Below, in pieces: positions 21,593 to 31,350 of a stretch of 64,000 bases of DNA. Position numbers and translations under genes: made by a program. This DNA is from Heterostelium multicystogenum (taxonomy: Eukaryota > Evosea > Eumycetozoa > Acytosteliales > Acytosteliaceae). Where the stretch lies: the NCBI GenBank assembly GCA_003667245.1, contig RCNN01000003.1, positions 1-64,000 on the forward strand, written 5' to 3'. The notes under the pieces are model-generated. The model was not told the origin of the DNA. It saw only the letters and a list, made by a program, of their open reading frames with translations, and did no database searches. The first letter of the stretch is position 1, and each line of letters begins with the position of its first letter.

Positions 21593-21840
21593 ATGCACAC
21601 CGCCCTCGTCATCACCGCCGGCCTGATCCTCCTCGCGCTGATGCTGTTCATCGGCCAAAAGCTGGGCGTCAGCCGGCACATTCTGGCCTACAGCTTTGTC
21701 GGGATCTGGCTGGTGGTGTCGGTGGTGAACGGCGCGGTAGGCGTGGTCACTGCCGGCCAGCCCTGGTCTCGGAGCTGGTGATCGGCAGCGGGGTATTCGG
21801 TGCGCCGTTGGTGGCACTGGCCCTGTTTATCAGGGCCTGA
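21593..21840 (+). CDS. Small two-helix membrane protein, one indel
   Basis: After restoring one base near 21762 this is an 82-aa hydrophobic protein. Segments at about residues 5-21 and 30-54 look membrane-spanning, with a third short stretch at the C terminus (VFGAPLVALALFI). The start is preceded by AGGAG. It follows the SDR gene on the same strand beyond a REPIN. I do not recognise a function; it may be co-expressed with the SDR. Confidence 0.65.
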
Positions 21841-21843
21841 GCC

Positions 21844-23844
21844 TTAACGAACCAGGTGCAGGAACTGCATGTGCCGTTCGTACTGGTCGAGGATGTCGTT
21901 GATGATCTGCTCCTTGGTGTAGCCCACCAGATCGTAGTCCTGACTGCCCTCGCTCAAGTGCACTTCCGCCCGGTAGTAGCGGCGGTTGTTGAGCTGCTTG
22001 GAACCCATGCCGCCCCGTGCGAATGACGGGGTGAAATAGCCGCGCATCTGCACCTGATACACAAACGGGTGCTGCTCGCCGTGGCCGATCTCCAGGCTGA
22101 CGCTGTCGTTGGCCGGGTCAGGCTGGGTGACCACGTTGAGGCCTTTTTCGACAAACACCGCCGTCACTTCTTCGATGGCCGGGCGCACCGTGGTCTCGAG
22201 GAAACGGTACACCTCATCCCGTGACGGGAAATGCACCGCCTGGCTCAAACGCTGGCGCCAACCGCCCGTGCCTTTGCGTGAGCCCGACACGGGTGCGAGG
22301 AATGCATCTGCGCAATCTGCTTCTGGGATTCGAGGTAGAACGCCTTGTGCAGCCCCCACATCATCAGCAGCAAAATCATCGAGAACGGTAGCGAGGTCAG
22401 CACCACGGCCGACTTGAGCGAGTCGATGCTACCGGCAAACAACAGCGCGCTGGTCACCAACGCGGTCATCGCGCCCCAGAACACCCGCAGCCACTTCGGC
22501 CCGTCTTCATCGGCGTTGCCGCCTTTGGCCGACAAGGTCGAGAGCACCACCGTGCCGGAGTCGGCCGAGGTGACGAAGAACACGAAGCTGATAAACACCG
22601 TGACCGCGATCACCGTCTTGCTCCACGGGTAGGTTTCCAGCAGCAGGTAGAGGCTCATCGACGGGTCATCAATGGCCGACTGTCCCAGCGCCGTAAGGCC
22701 GTGGTTGAGCACCTGGTCGATGGCGCTGTTGCCGAAGATCGACATCCACGCCAGGGTGAAGCCCAGCGGGATCAACAGCACGCCGAACACGAATTCACGG
22801 ATGGTACGACCGCGGGAAATGCGCGCGATAAACAGGCCTACGAACGGCGACCATGCGATCCACCAGGCCCAATAGAACACGGTCCAGCCGCCCAGCCAGT
22901 CACTCGGTTTGTCGTAGGCGTAGAGGTCGAAACTCTTGGTCGGCAAGGCGCCGAGGTAGTCGCCGATGTTCTGGATCAGGGTGTTGAGCAAGTGTTGGGT
23001 AGGGCCGGCGAACAACACGAACAGCAGCAGCGCACAGGCCAGCAGCATGTTGATGTCGGACATCACCCGCACGCCCTTGTCGACGCCGGAGACCGCCACC
23101 AGGATCGCCGCGCCCATCATCAAGGTGATGAGGCCGACCTGGATCCACTGGGTGTGGGCCACGCCGAACAGGTAATCGAGCCCGGAGTTGAGGTGCAACA
23201 CGCCAAAGCCCATGTCGGCGCCGAGGCCGAACACCGTGGCGATGATGCCGAAGCCGTCTACCGCATAAACCGATGGGGCCGTTGATGCGCTTGCCGATCA
23301 GCGGATACAGCGCCGAGCGCAACGCCAGCGGCAGGTTATGCCGGTAGGCGAAGTACGCCAGGGCCATGCCGACGAAGGCGAACACGCCCCAGCCATGCAG
23401 GCCCCAGTGCAGAAACAGGATCTGCATGGCCTGGCGCGCCGCGTCACCGTTCAGGGCCTCGCCCTGGGGCGGTTGCACCAGGTGAGTCAGGGGTTCGGAC
23501 ACGCAGAAGAAAAACAGCGTGATGCTGATCCCGGCGGCGAACAGCATGCCGGCCCAGGACAGGTAACTGAATTCGGGCTCGTCGTGGTCGGCACCGAGTT
23601 TGATCTTGCCGTAGCCCGATAACGCGGTGACCACCACGAAGACCAGATACAGGGTCATCGCCAGCATGTAGTACCAGCCGACCGTGTTGGCCGCCCAGTT
23701 TTGTGCGGCCAGCAGCCAGGCGCCGGCTTGTTCGGGAATCGCGATGACGGTCAGGCCGAACAGCAGGATGAAGCTCGCGGCGAAGTAAAACACCGGCGGG
23801 TTCATGCGGACCAGACCGCTGGAAGGTGTGGACGATGCACTCAT
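21844..23844 (-). CDS. betT: BCCT-family choline transporter BetT, two indels
   Basis: High-affinity choline importer of the betaine/carnitine/choline family, about 666 aa. The N-terminal twelve-helix transporter contains the BCCT signature region GWTVFYWAWWIAWSPFVG. The long cytoplasmic C-terminal extension (from about residue 510, with RRYYRAEVHLSEG and QIINDILDQYERH) is characteristic of BetT and is involved in osmotic sensing in relatives. One-base breaks near 23270 and 22295. Choline taken up feeds glycine-betaine synthesis. A perfect palindrome upstream (23937-23964) is a candidate BetI operator. Confidence 0.92.
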
Positions 23845-23936
23845 GTAGGGCGCACCTCAAGGATGTGGGATGTGGCTGTAAAAAACGGACTCAGCAAAGG
23901 TAAGCCTCCTGTTGTGAGCGGGCAGCGAACCACCGA

Positions 23937-23964
23937 TTTAACTTGAACGAACAGTCAAGTTAAA
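23937..23964. promoter_or_regulatory. Candidate BetI-type operator upstream of betT
   Basis: Perfect inverted repeat TTTAACTTGA / TCAAGTTAAA with an 8-bp centre (ACGAACAG), about 95 bp upstream of the betT start. The TTGA-ACG...TCAA pattern resembles TetR-family BetI operators of choline-responsive genes in pseudomonads. Assignment is by resemblance and position. Confidence 0.55.
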
Positions 23965-24129
23965 CATGGATAGGGTTTGAGGACTAATCGCAGGGCCGAG
24001 TGGTAGGTGTTTCCTACACTAGCTCAAGGAAAGGTATGACGTATGGGGATGACGAAACGTTCAGCGATTGCTGAGTGAAATACGGCTCGAATTTGAGTAG
24101 TGCGGCTCAAATTTGGAATGCAGACAAAA

Positions 24130-24219
24130 TGTGCGAGCGGGCTTGCTCGCGAATGCGGCGTGTCAGCCAACACTTCTGGCGACTGATACACCGCATTCGC
24201 GAGCAAGCCCGCTCCCACA
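24130..24219. repeat. REPIN between betT and epsC
   Basis: 90-bp inverted pair of the GTGGGAGCGGGCTTGCTCGC family; the left copy carries GTGCGAG instead of GTGGGAG. Confidence 0.9.
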
Positions 24220-24253
24220 TTGGATCTGTGTGATCGTTAGAGAGGGCGCTGCT

Positions 24254-25180
24254 CTATTTCTGCGTCCCATCATCATGCTGCAGATTCGCCTGGGTCAGGT
24301 TCGCCCCCGCCGGCACACTGCGCGTCAGCCACACATTGCCGCCAATGGTCGAGCCCTTGCCGATCGTGATCCGCCCCAGGATCGTCGCCCCGGCATAGAT
24401 CACCACATCATCCTCGACAATCGGATGCCGCGGATGGCCTTTCTGCAATTGCCCATCCTCATCCGCCGGGAAACGCTTGGCGCCCAATGTCACGGCCTGG
24501 TAGATCCGTACCCGCTCGCCGATGATCGCCGTCTCGCCAATCACCACACCCGTCCCGTGGTCGATAAAGAAGCTCGGGCCGATCTGCGCGCCCGGGTGAA
24601 TATCAATCCCGGTCGCCGAATGCGCGATTTCCGCGCTGATGCGCGCCAGCAACGGCAAGCCTGCCCGATACAAGTGGTGCGCCAAGCGATGGTGAATCAC
24701 CGCCAAGATCCCCGGGTAGCACAACAGCACTTCATCCACGCTGCGCGCCGCCGGGTCGCCGTGGTAGGCGGCGAGCACGTCGGTGTCCAACAGGCTGCGC
24801 AAGCCTGGCAACGCCAGGGCGAAATCCTGGATCAGGTGGATGGCATGGGCGTCGACTTCACTGTCATCCTGGCCACCTTGCCGCGCGGCATATCGCAGCT
24901 CCAGGCGCGCCTGGGCGAGCAATGCATTCAGCGCCACATCCAGGGTGTGGCCGACGTAGAAGTCTTCGCTTTCTTCACGCAGGTCCACCGGCCCCAGACG
25001 CATGGGGAACAGCGCACCACACAACGCCTCGAGAATCTGTACCACGGCTTCCCGTGAAGGCAGCTCGCGCCCGCCCTGCTCGCCGCTGACCCGGCCGTTG
25101 CGGGTGCGCCACTGGTCCCGGGCGCTGCGCAGCTGGCTGACGATGGTCTGTAATTGCCAATGACTGGAACGCTCACTCAC
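24254..25180 (-). CDS. epsC: Serine O-acetyltransferase EpsC
   Basis: 308-aa serine acetyltransferase that makes O-acetylserine, the carbon skeleton for cysteine synthesis. N-terminal helical domain followed by a left-handed beta-helix with hexapeptide repeats (GIDIHPGAQIGPSFFIDHG, VVIGETAIIGERVRI, GATILGRITIGKGSTIG). Catalytic His/Asp fit ALLQ-type CysE members. I prefer the GTG start at 25180 (AGGAG nine bases upstream) to upstream ATGs at 25207 and 25246. Intact. It is divergent from dcyD, placing cysteine synthesis next to cystine uptake and D-cysteine breakdown. Confidence 0.88.
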   Translation of the reverse strand: MSERSSHWQLQTIVSQLRSARDQWRTRNGRVSGEQGGRELPSREAVVQILEALCGALFPMRLGPVDLREESEDFYVGHTLDVALNALLAQARLELRYAARQGGQDDSEVDAHAIHLIQDFALALPGLRSLLDTDVLAAYHGDPAARSVDEVLLCYPGILAVIHHRLAHHLYRAGLPLLARISAEIAHSATGIDIHPGAQIGPSFFIDHGTGVVIGETAIIGERVRIYQAVTLGAKRFPADEDGQLQKGHPRHPIVEDDVVIYAGATILGRITIGKGSTIGGNVWLTRSVPAGANLTQANLQHDDGTQK

Positions 25181-25346
25181 GGTCTTCACTCCTGACGAAA
25201 TGCCCATCACTTTACGGCAAGGAACCTGAGCGTCCTTAAGAACCAATAGTGCAATGCTAATAACCCGTCGACATAAGCGATTGGCGGTTGCCGACGCAAA
25301 AGTGCCTGCCTATAGTCCCAGCATCTCTGACCACCCGTGCGTAGCC

Positions 25347-26338
25347 ATGATCAAACAACAGCTCGACCGCTTTAACCGTCTGGAACTGCTGGGCGGCGCC
25401 ACCGCCCTGGAAAAACTCGAGCGGCTGTCGGCCTGGCTGGGGCGTGACGTCTACGTCAAACGCGACGACACCACGCCGCTGGCGATGGGCGGCAACAAGC
25501 TGCGCAAACTTGAATACCTCGCCGCCGATGCGCTGGCCCAGGGTGCCGACACCCTGGTGACCGCCGGCGCGATCCAGTCCAACCATGTACGCCAGACCGC
25601 TGCGCTGGCCGCCAAGCTGGGCCTGGGCTGCGTTGCCCTGCTGGAAAACCCGACGGGCACCGAAGACCCCAACTACCTGGCCAACGGCAACCGCCTGTTG
25701 CTGGAGCTGTTCGACGCCAAGGTCGAGTTGGTGGAGAACCTGGACAACGTCGACGACCAGCTCAACGCCCTCGCCGACCGCCTGCGCAGCAACGGCAAGA
25801 AGCCGTACCTGGTGCCCATCGGCGGCTCCAACGCCCTCGGCGCCCTGGGTTACGTGCGCGCCGGGCTGGAACTGGCCGGGCAGATTGAAGACAGCGGCAT
25901 CCCGTTCTCCACCGTGGTCCTGGCCTCCGGCAGCGCCGGCACCCACAGCGGCCTGGCCCTGGCCCTGGCCGAAGTGCTGCCCGACCTGCAAGTGATTGGC
26001 ATCACGGTGTCCCGTACCGACGAAGCCCAGCGCCCAAGGTGCAGGGCCTGGCCGAACGTACGGCCGAATTGCTCGGCGTGCCGCTGCCGGACGCGTTCAA
26101 GGTGATCCTGTGGGACGAGTACTTCGCCCCCCGTTATGGCGAGCCGAGTGCCGGCACGCTGGCGGCGATCAAGCTGGTGGCCAGCCAGGAAGGCCTGCTG
26201 CTGGACCCGGTCTACACGGGCAAGGCCATGGCCGGGTTGCTGGATGGCATTGGACGCCAGCGCTTTGAAGAGGGGCCGATCATCTTCCTGCACACGGGTG
26301 GCGCACCGGCGTTGTTTGCTTATGATTCGAGCTTTTGA
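25347..26338 (+). CDS. dcyD: D-cysteine desulfhydrase, one indel
   Basis: PLP enzyme of the ACC deaminase/D-cysteine desulfhydrase family that converts D-cysteine to pyruvate, ammonia and sulfide. The PLP lysine sits in [12 protein letters not shown], the substrate/carboxylate loop in [14 protein letters not shown], and the C-terminal [11 protein letters not shown] is conserved. About 331 aa. One C is missing near 26034 (RPKVQG). The ATG at 25347 is chosen over an in-frame upstream ATG because the family starts MIKQQLDRF. It precedes tcyJ-tcyL-tcyN, the same association as in E. coli. Confidence 0.92.
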
Positions 26339-26359
26339 TATTCCATAAAGAAATATCAA
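26335..26359. promoter_or_regulatory. Palindrome TTGATATT-N9-AATATCAA upstream of tcyJ
   Basis: Perfect 8-bp arms overlapping the dcyD stop codon. The left part includes ATATTCCATAA (26338-26348), which recurs upstream of other sulfur genes of the window. Candidate binding site of a sulfur regulator such as CysB; function inferred. Confidence 0.4.
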
Positions 26360-26470
26360 TCTGATTTTATATTATTTTCAAGTCTTAAAAACCGGCTTTA
26401 TAGTCGCGCCGTAGGCGAGCTTGATGGCGATACGCATGACTGGGCAGATCCAAAACACCGAGTTGATGCA

Positions 26471-26496
26471 ATCGCGGGCAAGCCCGGCTCCCACAC
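26471..26496. repeat. Single REP-like sequence
   Basis: ATCGCGGGCAAGCCCGGCTC-CCACAC, a solitary REP of the family that reads GGGAGCCGGGCTTGCCCGCGA on the other strand. No partner copy in inverted orientation was found nearby. Confidence 0.7.
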
Positions 26497-26569
26497 ACCG
26501 CGCTTTTAAGGCAGGATACGACTACCGCGTCACCTGCATCGCTCAACATAAAAAACACAGGGGCTCTTC

Positions 26570-27364
26570 ATGACTATTTCCGTATTCCGTCGCACGTTAC
26601 TGGTTGGCACATTGGGGCTGGCGCTTGGCGCCGGGTGGCTCGGTCAGGCAGTTGCCGGCGAGCAGTTGGACAACATCAAGAAAGCCGGCGAAATCAAGAT
26701 TGGCCTGGAAGGCACCTACCCGCCGTTCAGCTTCGTCGATGAAAGCGGCAAGCTCAGCGGTTTCGAGGTCGAGTTGTCCGAAGCGCTGGCCAAGAAGCTG
26801 GGCGTCAAGGTCAAGCTGCAAGCCACGCCGTGGGATGGCATCCTCGCCGCCCTGGAATCCAAGCGCCTGGACGCGGTCGTCAACCAGGTGACCATCTCCG
26901 ATGCGCGCAAGGAAAAGTATGACTTCTCCAAGCCTTACACCGTCTCCGGGATCCAGGCGCTGACCCTGGCGAAGAACGTCGACACCATCAAGACCGCCGA
27001 CGACCTGGCCGGCAAGAAAATCGGTGTGGGCCTGGGCACCAACTACGAACAATGGCTCAAGGAAAACCAACCGAAAGCCATCGTCAAAACCTACAACGAT
27101 GACCCAACCAAGTTCCAGGACCTGCGCATCGGCCGTGTCGACGCCATCCTGATCGACCGCCTCGCCGCGCTGGAATACGCCAAGAAAGCCAAGGACACCG
27201 CCGCTGCAGGTGCTGCGTTCTCCCGTCAGGAAGCCGGTATTGCCCTGCGCAAAGGCGAGCCTGAACTGCTGGCCGCGGTGAACAAGGCTCTGGACGAACT
27301 GCGCGCCGACGGTACCTTGAAGAAGCTGTCCGAGAAGTACTTCAACGCTGACGTTACTCAATAA
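26570..27364 (+). CDS. tcyJ: Cystine ABC transporter binding protein
   Basis: Periplasmic L-cystine-binding protein (FliY/TcyJ type), 264 aa, intact. Signal peptide of about 29 residues ending AVA, then GEIKIGLEGTYPPFSFVDESG, the start of the SBP-bac-3 fold, and KKIGVGLGTNYEQWLK in the second lobe. First of a tcyJ-tcyL-tcyN operon; its TAA overlaps the next ATG (TAATG). Confidence 0.92.
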   Translation: MTISVFRRTLLVGTLGLALGAGWLGQAVAGEQLDNIKKAGEIKIGLEGTYPPFSFVDESGKLSGFEVELSEALAKKLGVKVKLQATPWDGILAALESKRLDAVVNQVTISDARKEKYDFSKPYTVSGIQALTLAKNVDTIKTADDLAGKKIGVGLGTNYEQWLKENQPKAIVKTYNDDPTKFQDLRIGRVDAILIDRLAALEYAKKAKDTAAAGAAFSRQEAGIALRKGEPELLAAVNKALDELRADGTLKKLSEKYFNADVTQ

Positions 27365-28029
27365 TGGAAGCAGGTTTCCAACTCGCGCTGGACTCCGCGC
27401 CCTTTCTGCTCAAGGGCGCGTACTTCACGGTCATCCTTAGCCTCGGCGGGATGTTTTTCGGCTTGCTGCTGGGCTTCGGCCTGGCCTTGATGCGCCTGTC
27501 GCGCTTCAAGCTGTTGAGCTGGACCGCCCGCGTCTACGTGTCGTTCTTTCGCGGCACGCCCTTGCTGGTACAGCTGTTCCTGATCTACTACGGCTTGCCG
27601 CAAGTGGGCATCGAGCTGGATCCGATCCCGGCGGCCATGATCGGCTTTTCGCTGAACATGGCTGCTTACGCCTGTGAAATCCTGCGTGCCGCCATCGGTT
27701 CCATCGAGCGCGGCCAGTGGGAAGCTGCGGCCAGTATCGGCATGACCCGTGCGCAGACCCTGCGCCGGGCCATCCTGCCGCAGGCCATGCGCACGGCCTT
27801 GCCGCCGCTGGGCAACAGCTTTATTTCCCTGGTCAAGGACACTGCCCTGGCCGCCACCATCCAGGTGCCGGAGCTGTTCCGCCAGGCGCAATTGGTCTCG
27901 GCCCGTACCTTCGAAATTTTCACCATGTATCTGTCCGCCGCCTTGATCTACTGGATTCTTGCCAGCGTCCTGGCGCACGTGCAAAACCGCCTGGAAGCAC
28001 GAGTCAACCGGCATGACCTGGAGTCTTGA
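27364..28029 (+). CDS. tcyL: Cystine ABC transporter permease
   Basis: HisM/GlnP-type permease of 221 aa, intact, with five or more membrane segments. The conserved loop YVSFFRGTPLLVQLFLIYYGLP and the EAA motif EAAASIGMTRAQTLRRAILP are clear. Coupled to tcyJ by a one-base stop/start overlap. Confidence 0.92.
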   Translation: MEAGFQLALDSAPFLLKGAYFTVILSLGGMFFGLLLGFGLALMRLSRFKLLSWTARVYVSFFRGTPLLVQLFLIYYGLPQVGIELDPIPAAMIGFSLNMAAYACEILRAAIGSIERGQWEAAASIGMTRAQTLRRAILPQAMRTALPPLGNSFISLVKDTALAATIQVPELFRQAQLVSARTFEIFTMYLSAALIYWILASVLAHVQNRLEARVNRHDLES

Positions 28030-28032
28030 AGC

Positions 28033-28779
28033 ATGATCGTGGTTGAAAAACTGACCAAACAATTCAAGGGTCAGGTGGTGCTTAACGGGATCGACCTTGA
28101 GGTCAAGGAAGGCGAAGTCGTCGCCATCATCGGCCCCAGCGGTTCCGGCAAGACCACCTTGCTGCGCTGCCTGAATTTCCTCGAAGAACCCACCAGTGGC
28201 CGAATCAAGGTCGGTGACATCGAGATCGACAGCAGCCGCCCGCTCAATCAACAACAAAGCCTGGTGCGGCGCCTGCGCCAGCACGTGGGCTTTGTGTTCC
28301 AGAACTTCAACCTGTTCCCGCACCGCACGGCCCTGGAGAACGTCATCGAAGGCCCGATCGTGGTCAAGAAGATGCCCCGGGCCGCCGCAGATGCCCTGGG
28401 CCGCAAGCTATTGGCCAGGGTTGGCCTGGCAGGCAAGGAAGACGCCTACCCACGCCGCCTCTCCGGTGGGCAGCAGCAACGGGTGGCCATTGCCCGGGCC
28501 CTGGCGATGGAGCCGGAGGTGATCCTGTTCGATGAGCCGACTTCGGCCCTGGACCCGGAGCTGGTAGGCGAAGTGCTGGCGACCATTCGCAGCCTCGCGG
28601 AAGAAAACCGCACCATGGTCATCGTGACCCACGAAATGAGTTTCGCCCGGGATGTGGCCAACCGAGTGATCTTCTTCGACAAGGGCGTCATTGTTGAACA
28701 AGGCGAAGCCAAGGCGCTGTTTGCCAACCCGAAAGAAGAACGTACCCGGCAGTTTCTCAGCAAGTTCATCAACAACTAA
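28033..28779 (+). CDS. tcyN: Cystine ABC transporter ATPase
   Basis: Polar amino acid ABC ATPase, 248 aa, intact. Walker [11 protein letters not shown]-loop [11 protein letters not shown], signature LSGGQQQRV, Walker [15 protein letters not shown]-switch VTHEMSFA. Starts three bases after tcyL. A hairpin follows at 28816. Confidence 0.93.
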   Translation: MIVVEKLTKQFKGQVVLNGIDLEVKEGEVVAIIGPSGSGKTTLLRCLNFLEEPTSGRIKVGDIEIDSSRPLNQQQSLVRRLRQHVGFVFQNFNLFPHRTALENVIEGPIVVKKMPRAAADALGRKLLARVGLAGKEDAYPRRLSGGQQQRVAIARALAMEPEVILFDEPTSALDPELVGEVLATIRSLAEENRTMVIVTHEMSFARDVANRVIFFDKGVIVEQGEAKALFANPKEERTRQFLSKFINN

Positions 28780-28815
28780 CTTGCGCCGATTCATTGTAAG
28801 AAGCTTCGCTTTATA

Positions 28816-28835
28816 GAGTTGCCGAAAGGCAACTC
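28816..28835 (+). terminator. Hairpin downstream of tcyN
   Basis: GAGTTGCC-GAAA-GGCAACTC, a perfect 8-bp stem with a stable GNRA-type tetraloop, followed by GCCTCTTTA. Likely end of the tcyJLN transcript. Confidence 0.65.
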
Positions 28836-28932
28836 GCCTCTTTAGTGTTTTTGGGGAAACACCCTTTATTCATTGGGTAAAAGTCACCCTGAAGCACGCA
28901 CTTGCAGCGCCCTCCCAGTAAGACCCTTCTGA

Positions 28933-28943
28933 ATATTCCATAA
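28933..28943 (+). promoter_or_regulatory. ATATTCCATAA motif upstream of the unrecognised gene
   Basis: Identical 11-mer to that at 26338-26348; related copies at 29915 and 50778. All lie in front of or between sulfur-related genes. Functional meaning is inferred. Confidence 0.35.
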
Positions 28944-29116
28944 CCCCCTGTTTGCCCCGCCCAGCCTCTTGACGCCAACTAACCAAGCCTCTTATCTAAC
29001 GCCCAGAGGATTGGATCCATTCTGGTTTTTTATTAAATCGTTTCTTTCGGACTACGTCGCCTGCCCGCGCCTGATGTCCGGAACGATTGCTGCTGGCTGC
29101 ACCAAGGAGATTATTT

Positions 29117-29900
29117 ATGAAGCGTATTTCCACCCAGGCGCTGCTCACTGCCCCGACCTTGCCCCAGGCCCATCGAGAAGGCATCAATGCCCTCGCTGCG
29201 ACAAACCTGCAGGTCGATATCGCGCCTTACTGCGGCATGGACGAGGGCGACCTGATCGAGTTGTTCTGGAACAACTGCTTTGCCGCCTCCCGGCGCATCA
29301 CCGCCGGCAAGATCGGCATGCCCACCAGCCTGCGAGTGCCGGAGAGCTTTGTGCAAAATGGCCCGGCACGGATTCATTACCGGGTCATGCAGGTCGGCCA
29401 CGGCCCGGCACGCTCGGCCATCACCCGGGTGCAGGTCAAGACCGACTACCCCGGCGGCATGCCTCGGCACTGAGCCTTGATGAAAACCAGAACCTGGCCG
29501 CCGTCAGCCTGCCCGAGACCATCCGTCGCCATGGCGTCAACAGCAGCCAGATCCGCCGTGGCGTGCCCCTGACCATCGAGCCGTACCTGAACATGGCGAT
29601 CGATGACGAGATCACCCTGCGCTGGGGTGACGTGCGCCTGACCTGCCGAGCATCCAGGCTGGCGATGTGGGCAAGGCGGTGCAGGTGTGGGTGCCGTCGG
29701 CCATCATTGTCGAGGCCGGGGACGACCATCGCCTCGAAGTGACCTACTGCATTCTCGACCGGGTCGGCAACAATTCAAGCTGGGCGCCAGCCCGCATCCT
29801 GCGCATCGCCGCGCTCGCTCCCCAGGCCCCGACCAGCCCCGCCAGGGCCCCGCTGGCCTACCAACCCCGTCGCCCCGGCTCGCCTTGTGAACCGGGGTGA
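29117..29900 (+). CDS. Unrecognised Pseudomonas protein, two indels
   Basis: After repair a soluble 261-aa protein with no signal peptide or membrane segment. Visible blocks: DIAPYCGMDEGDLIELFWNN, a middle region with ETIRRHGVNSSQIRRGVPL, then YLNMAIDDEITLRWGDVRL, VQVWVPSAIIVEAGDD and LEVTYCILDRVGNNSSWAP. The alternating beta-like pattern and the two similar halves (GDLIELFW and DEITLRWGD blocks) suggest repeated Ig-like or jelly-roll beta domains. It resembles uncharacterised Pseudomonas proteins I cannot assign. Breaks near 29463 and 29650, one base each. Located between cystine uptake and the sfnB-type operon; the C-terminal 25 residues are Pro/Ala-rich. Confidence 0.7.
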
Positions 29901-29914
29901 CAGACCTTCTATGC

Positions 29915-29925
29915 ATATTCCTAAA
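29915..29925 (+). promoter_or_regulatory. ATATTCCTAAA motif upstream of sfnB-type operon
   Basis: Variant of the ATATTCCATAA motif, 108 bp before the tiny ORF at 30023, in a strongly AT-rich stretch (29905-30000) that is the likely promoter region of the sfnB-type operon. Confidence 0.35.
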
Positions 29926-30022
29926 AGTTAGTTTATTAAAAAATTTAACACGCTTAGGGTATATGCACCGGACCACCGGACATTCCTGATTTTTTTATCT
30001 TTTCAACGGATGTGAGGTAGGT

Positions 30023-30085
30023 ATGGTCAAAATTACCCCGGTGCGTAACGCCAGGGCATTGCGTGCAGCCAAGGAGCGGCGCTGA
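30023..30085 (+). CDS. Possible 20-aa leader peptide upstream of sfnB-type gene
   Basis: ATG with GAGG five bases upstream, encoding MVKITPVRNARALRAAKERR, then TGA overlapping the ATG of the next gene (TGATG). The product is very basic. The ribosome-binding site of the next gene (AAGGAG, 30071-30076) lies inside it. It could be a leader peptide that couples translation, or a chance ORF. Confidence 0.4.
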   Translation: MVKITPVRNARALRAAKERR

Positions 30086-31325
30086 TGTCTAACTTGGCAC
30101 AAACACCCCCCCAGAGTGATCTGGACGTTGCCCCGCTGTTGTTGCCCGCCAAAGTGCTGCGCAACGACGCCGAGGCCCTGAGCGCCGCCCACGAGCTGGC
30201 ACAGGCCGCGCGCCTGCAAGCGGCCAGGCGCGATCAGCAACGCAAACTGCCCTGGCTGAAATCGAACACTTCACCCGCAGCGGCCTGGGCAGTATTTCCA
30301 TTCCCCGTGAGTACGGCGGCCCGCAGGTGTCCTTCGTGACCCTGGCCGAGGTGTTCGCGATCATCAGCGCGGCCGACCCGGCGCTGGGGCAAATCCCGCA
30401 GAACCATTTCGGCATCCTGCACGTGCTGCAAGGTGCGGCCAGCGAGCGCCAGAAAAAGCAGCTGTTCCAGAGCGTGCTGGACGGCTGGCGCATCGGCAAC
30501 GGCGGCCCGGAACGCGGTACCAAAAACACCCTGGACCTCAAGTCACGCATCACCGCCGAAGGTGACGGCTACGTCGTCAGTGGCCAGAAGTTCTACTCCA
30601 CTGGCGCGCTGTTCGCCCATTGGGTGGCGGTCAAGGCCTTGAACGATGACGGCAAAGTCGTCATGGCGTTCGTGCGCCGTGGCACCGAAGGCCTGCGCAT
30701 CGTCGATGACTGGTCCGGCTTTGGCCAACGCACCACCGCCAGCGGCACAGTGCTGCTGGATCAAGTGGCGGTGGACGCCGAACTGGTGGTGGAAACCTGG
30801 CGACTCGGCGAAACACCGGGCATCCAGGGCGCAGTCTCGCAATTGATCCAGGCGGCCATCGACGCCGGCATCGCCCGTGGCGCGATCGACGACACCATCA
30901 GCTTTGTACGCGAACGCTCGCGGCCATGGATCGACGCCAAGGTCGAACGGGCCAGCGATGACCTGTATGTGATCGCCGATATCGGCAAGCTGAAGATCGA
31001 ACTGCACGCCGCTGAAGCCCTGCTGCGCAAGGCCGGCCAGGTACTGGACCAAGTCAGCGCCGCGCCGATCACCGCGCAGTCCGCCGCACGCGCCTCGATT
31101 GCCGTAGCCGAAGCCAAGGTGCTGACCACCGAGATTTCCCTGCTCGCCAGCGAAAAGCTGTTCGAGCTGGCCGGCAGCCGCGCGACCCTCGCCGAATTCA
31201 ACCTCGACCGCCACTGGCGCAACGCCCGGGTGCACACCCTGCACGACCCGGTCCGCTGGAAGTACCACGCGGTGGGCGCTTACCACCTCAACGGCACTTT
31301 GCCTGCCCGACATTCCTGGATTTAA
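30085..31325 (+). CDS. SfnB-family sulfur acquisition oxidoreductase 1, one indel
   Basis: Acyl-CoA-dehydrogenase-fold flavoprotein of ~413 aa, SfnB/DszC-like, expected to act with FMNH2 or FAD in oxidising organosulfur compounds such as dimethyl sulfone or related sulfur sources. Visible segments: IPREYGG, GQIPQNHFG, FYSTGALFAHW, DDWSGFGQRTTASG, ERSRPWIDA and the C-terminal RHWRNARVHTLHDP. A G is missing near 30249 (WLEIEHFTRSGL). First enzyme gene of a three-gene set with 31351 and 32544. Substrate not deducible. Confidence 0.85.
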
Positions 31326-31350
31326 CCGACCAGACCTCTGGAGAATACGC

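Larger units (their letters stand above)
23845..24253. other. Intergenic region upstream of betT
   Basis: No gene seen. It holds the 28-bp operator-like palindrome at 23937-23964 and a REPIN at 24130-24219, and otherwise AT-richer promoter-like DNA at 23985-24110. Confidence 0.6.
28780..29116. other. Intergenic region between tcyN and the unrecognised gene
   Basis: No gene seen. It holds two small hairpins (28816-28835 and around 28846-28866) and the ATATTCCATAA motif at 28933-28943. Confidence 0.55.

Noticed and set aside
29905..30022. Sigma54 (-24/-12) promoter in front of the sfnB-like operon
   Set aside because: No TGGCAC-N5-TTGC match was found in this stretch, so I do not claim sigma54 control.
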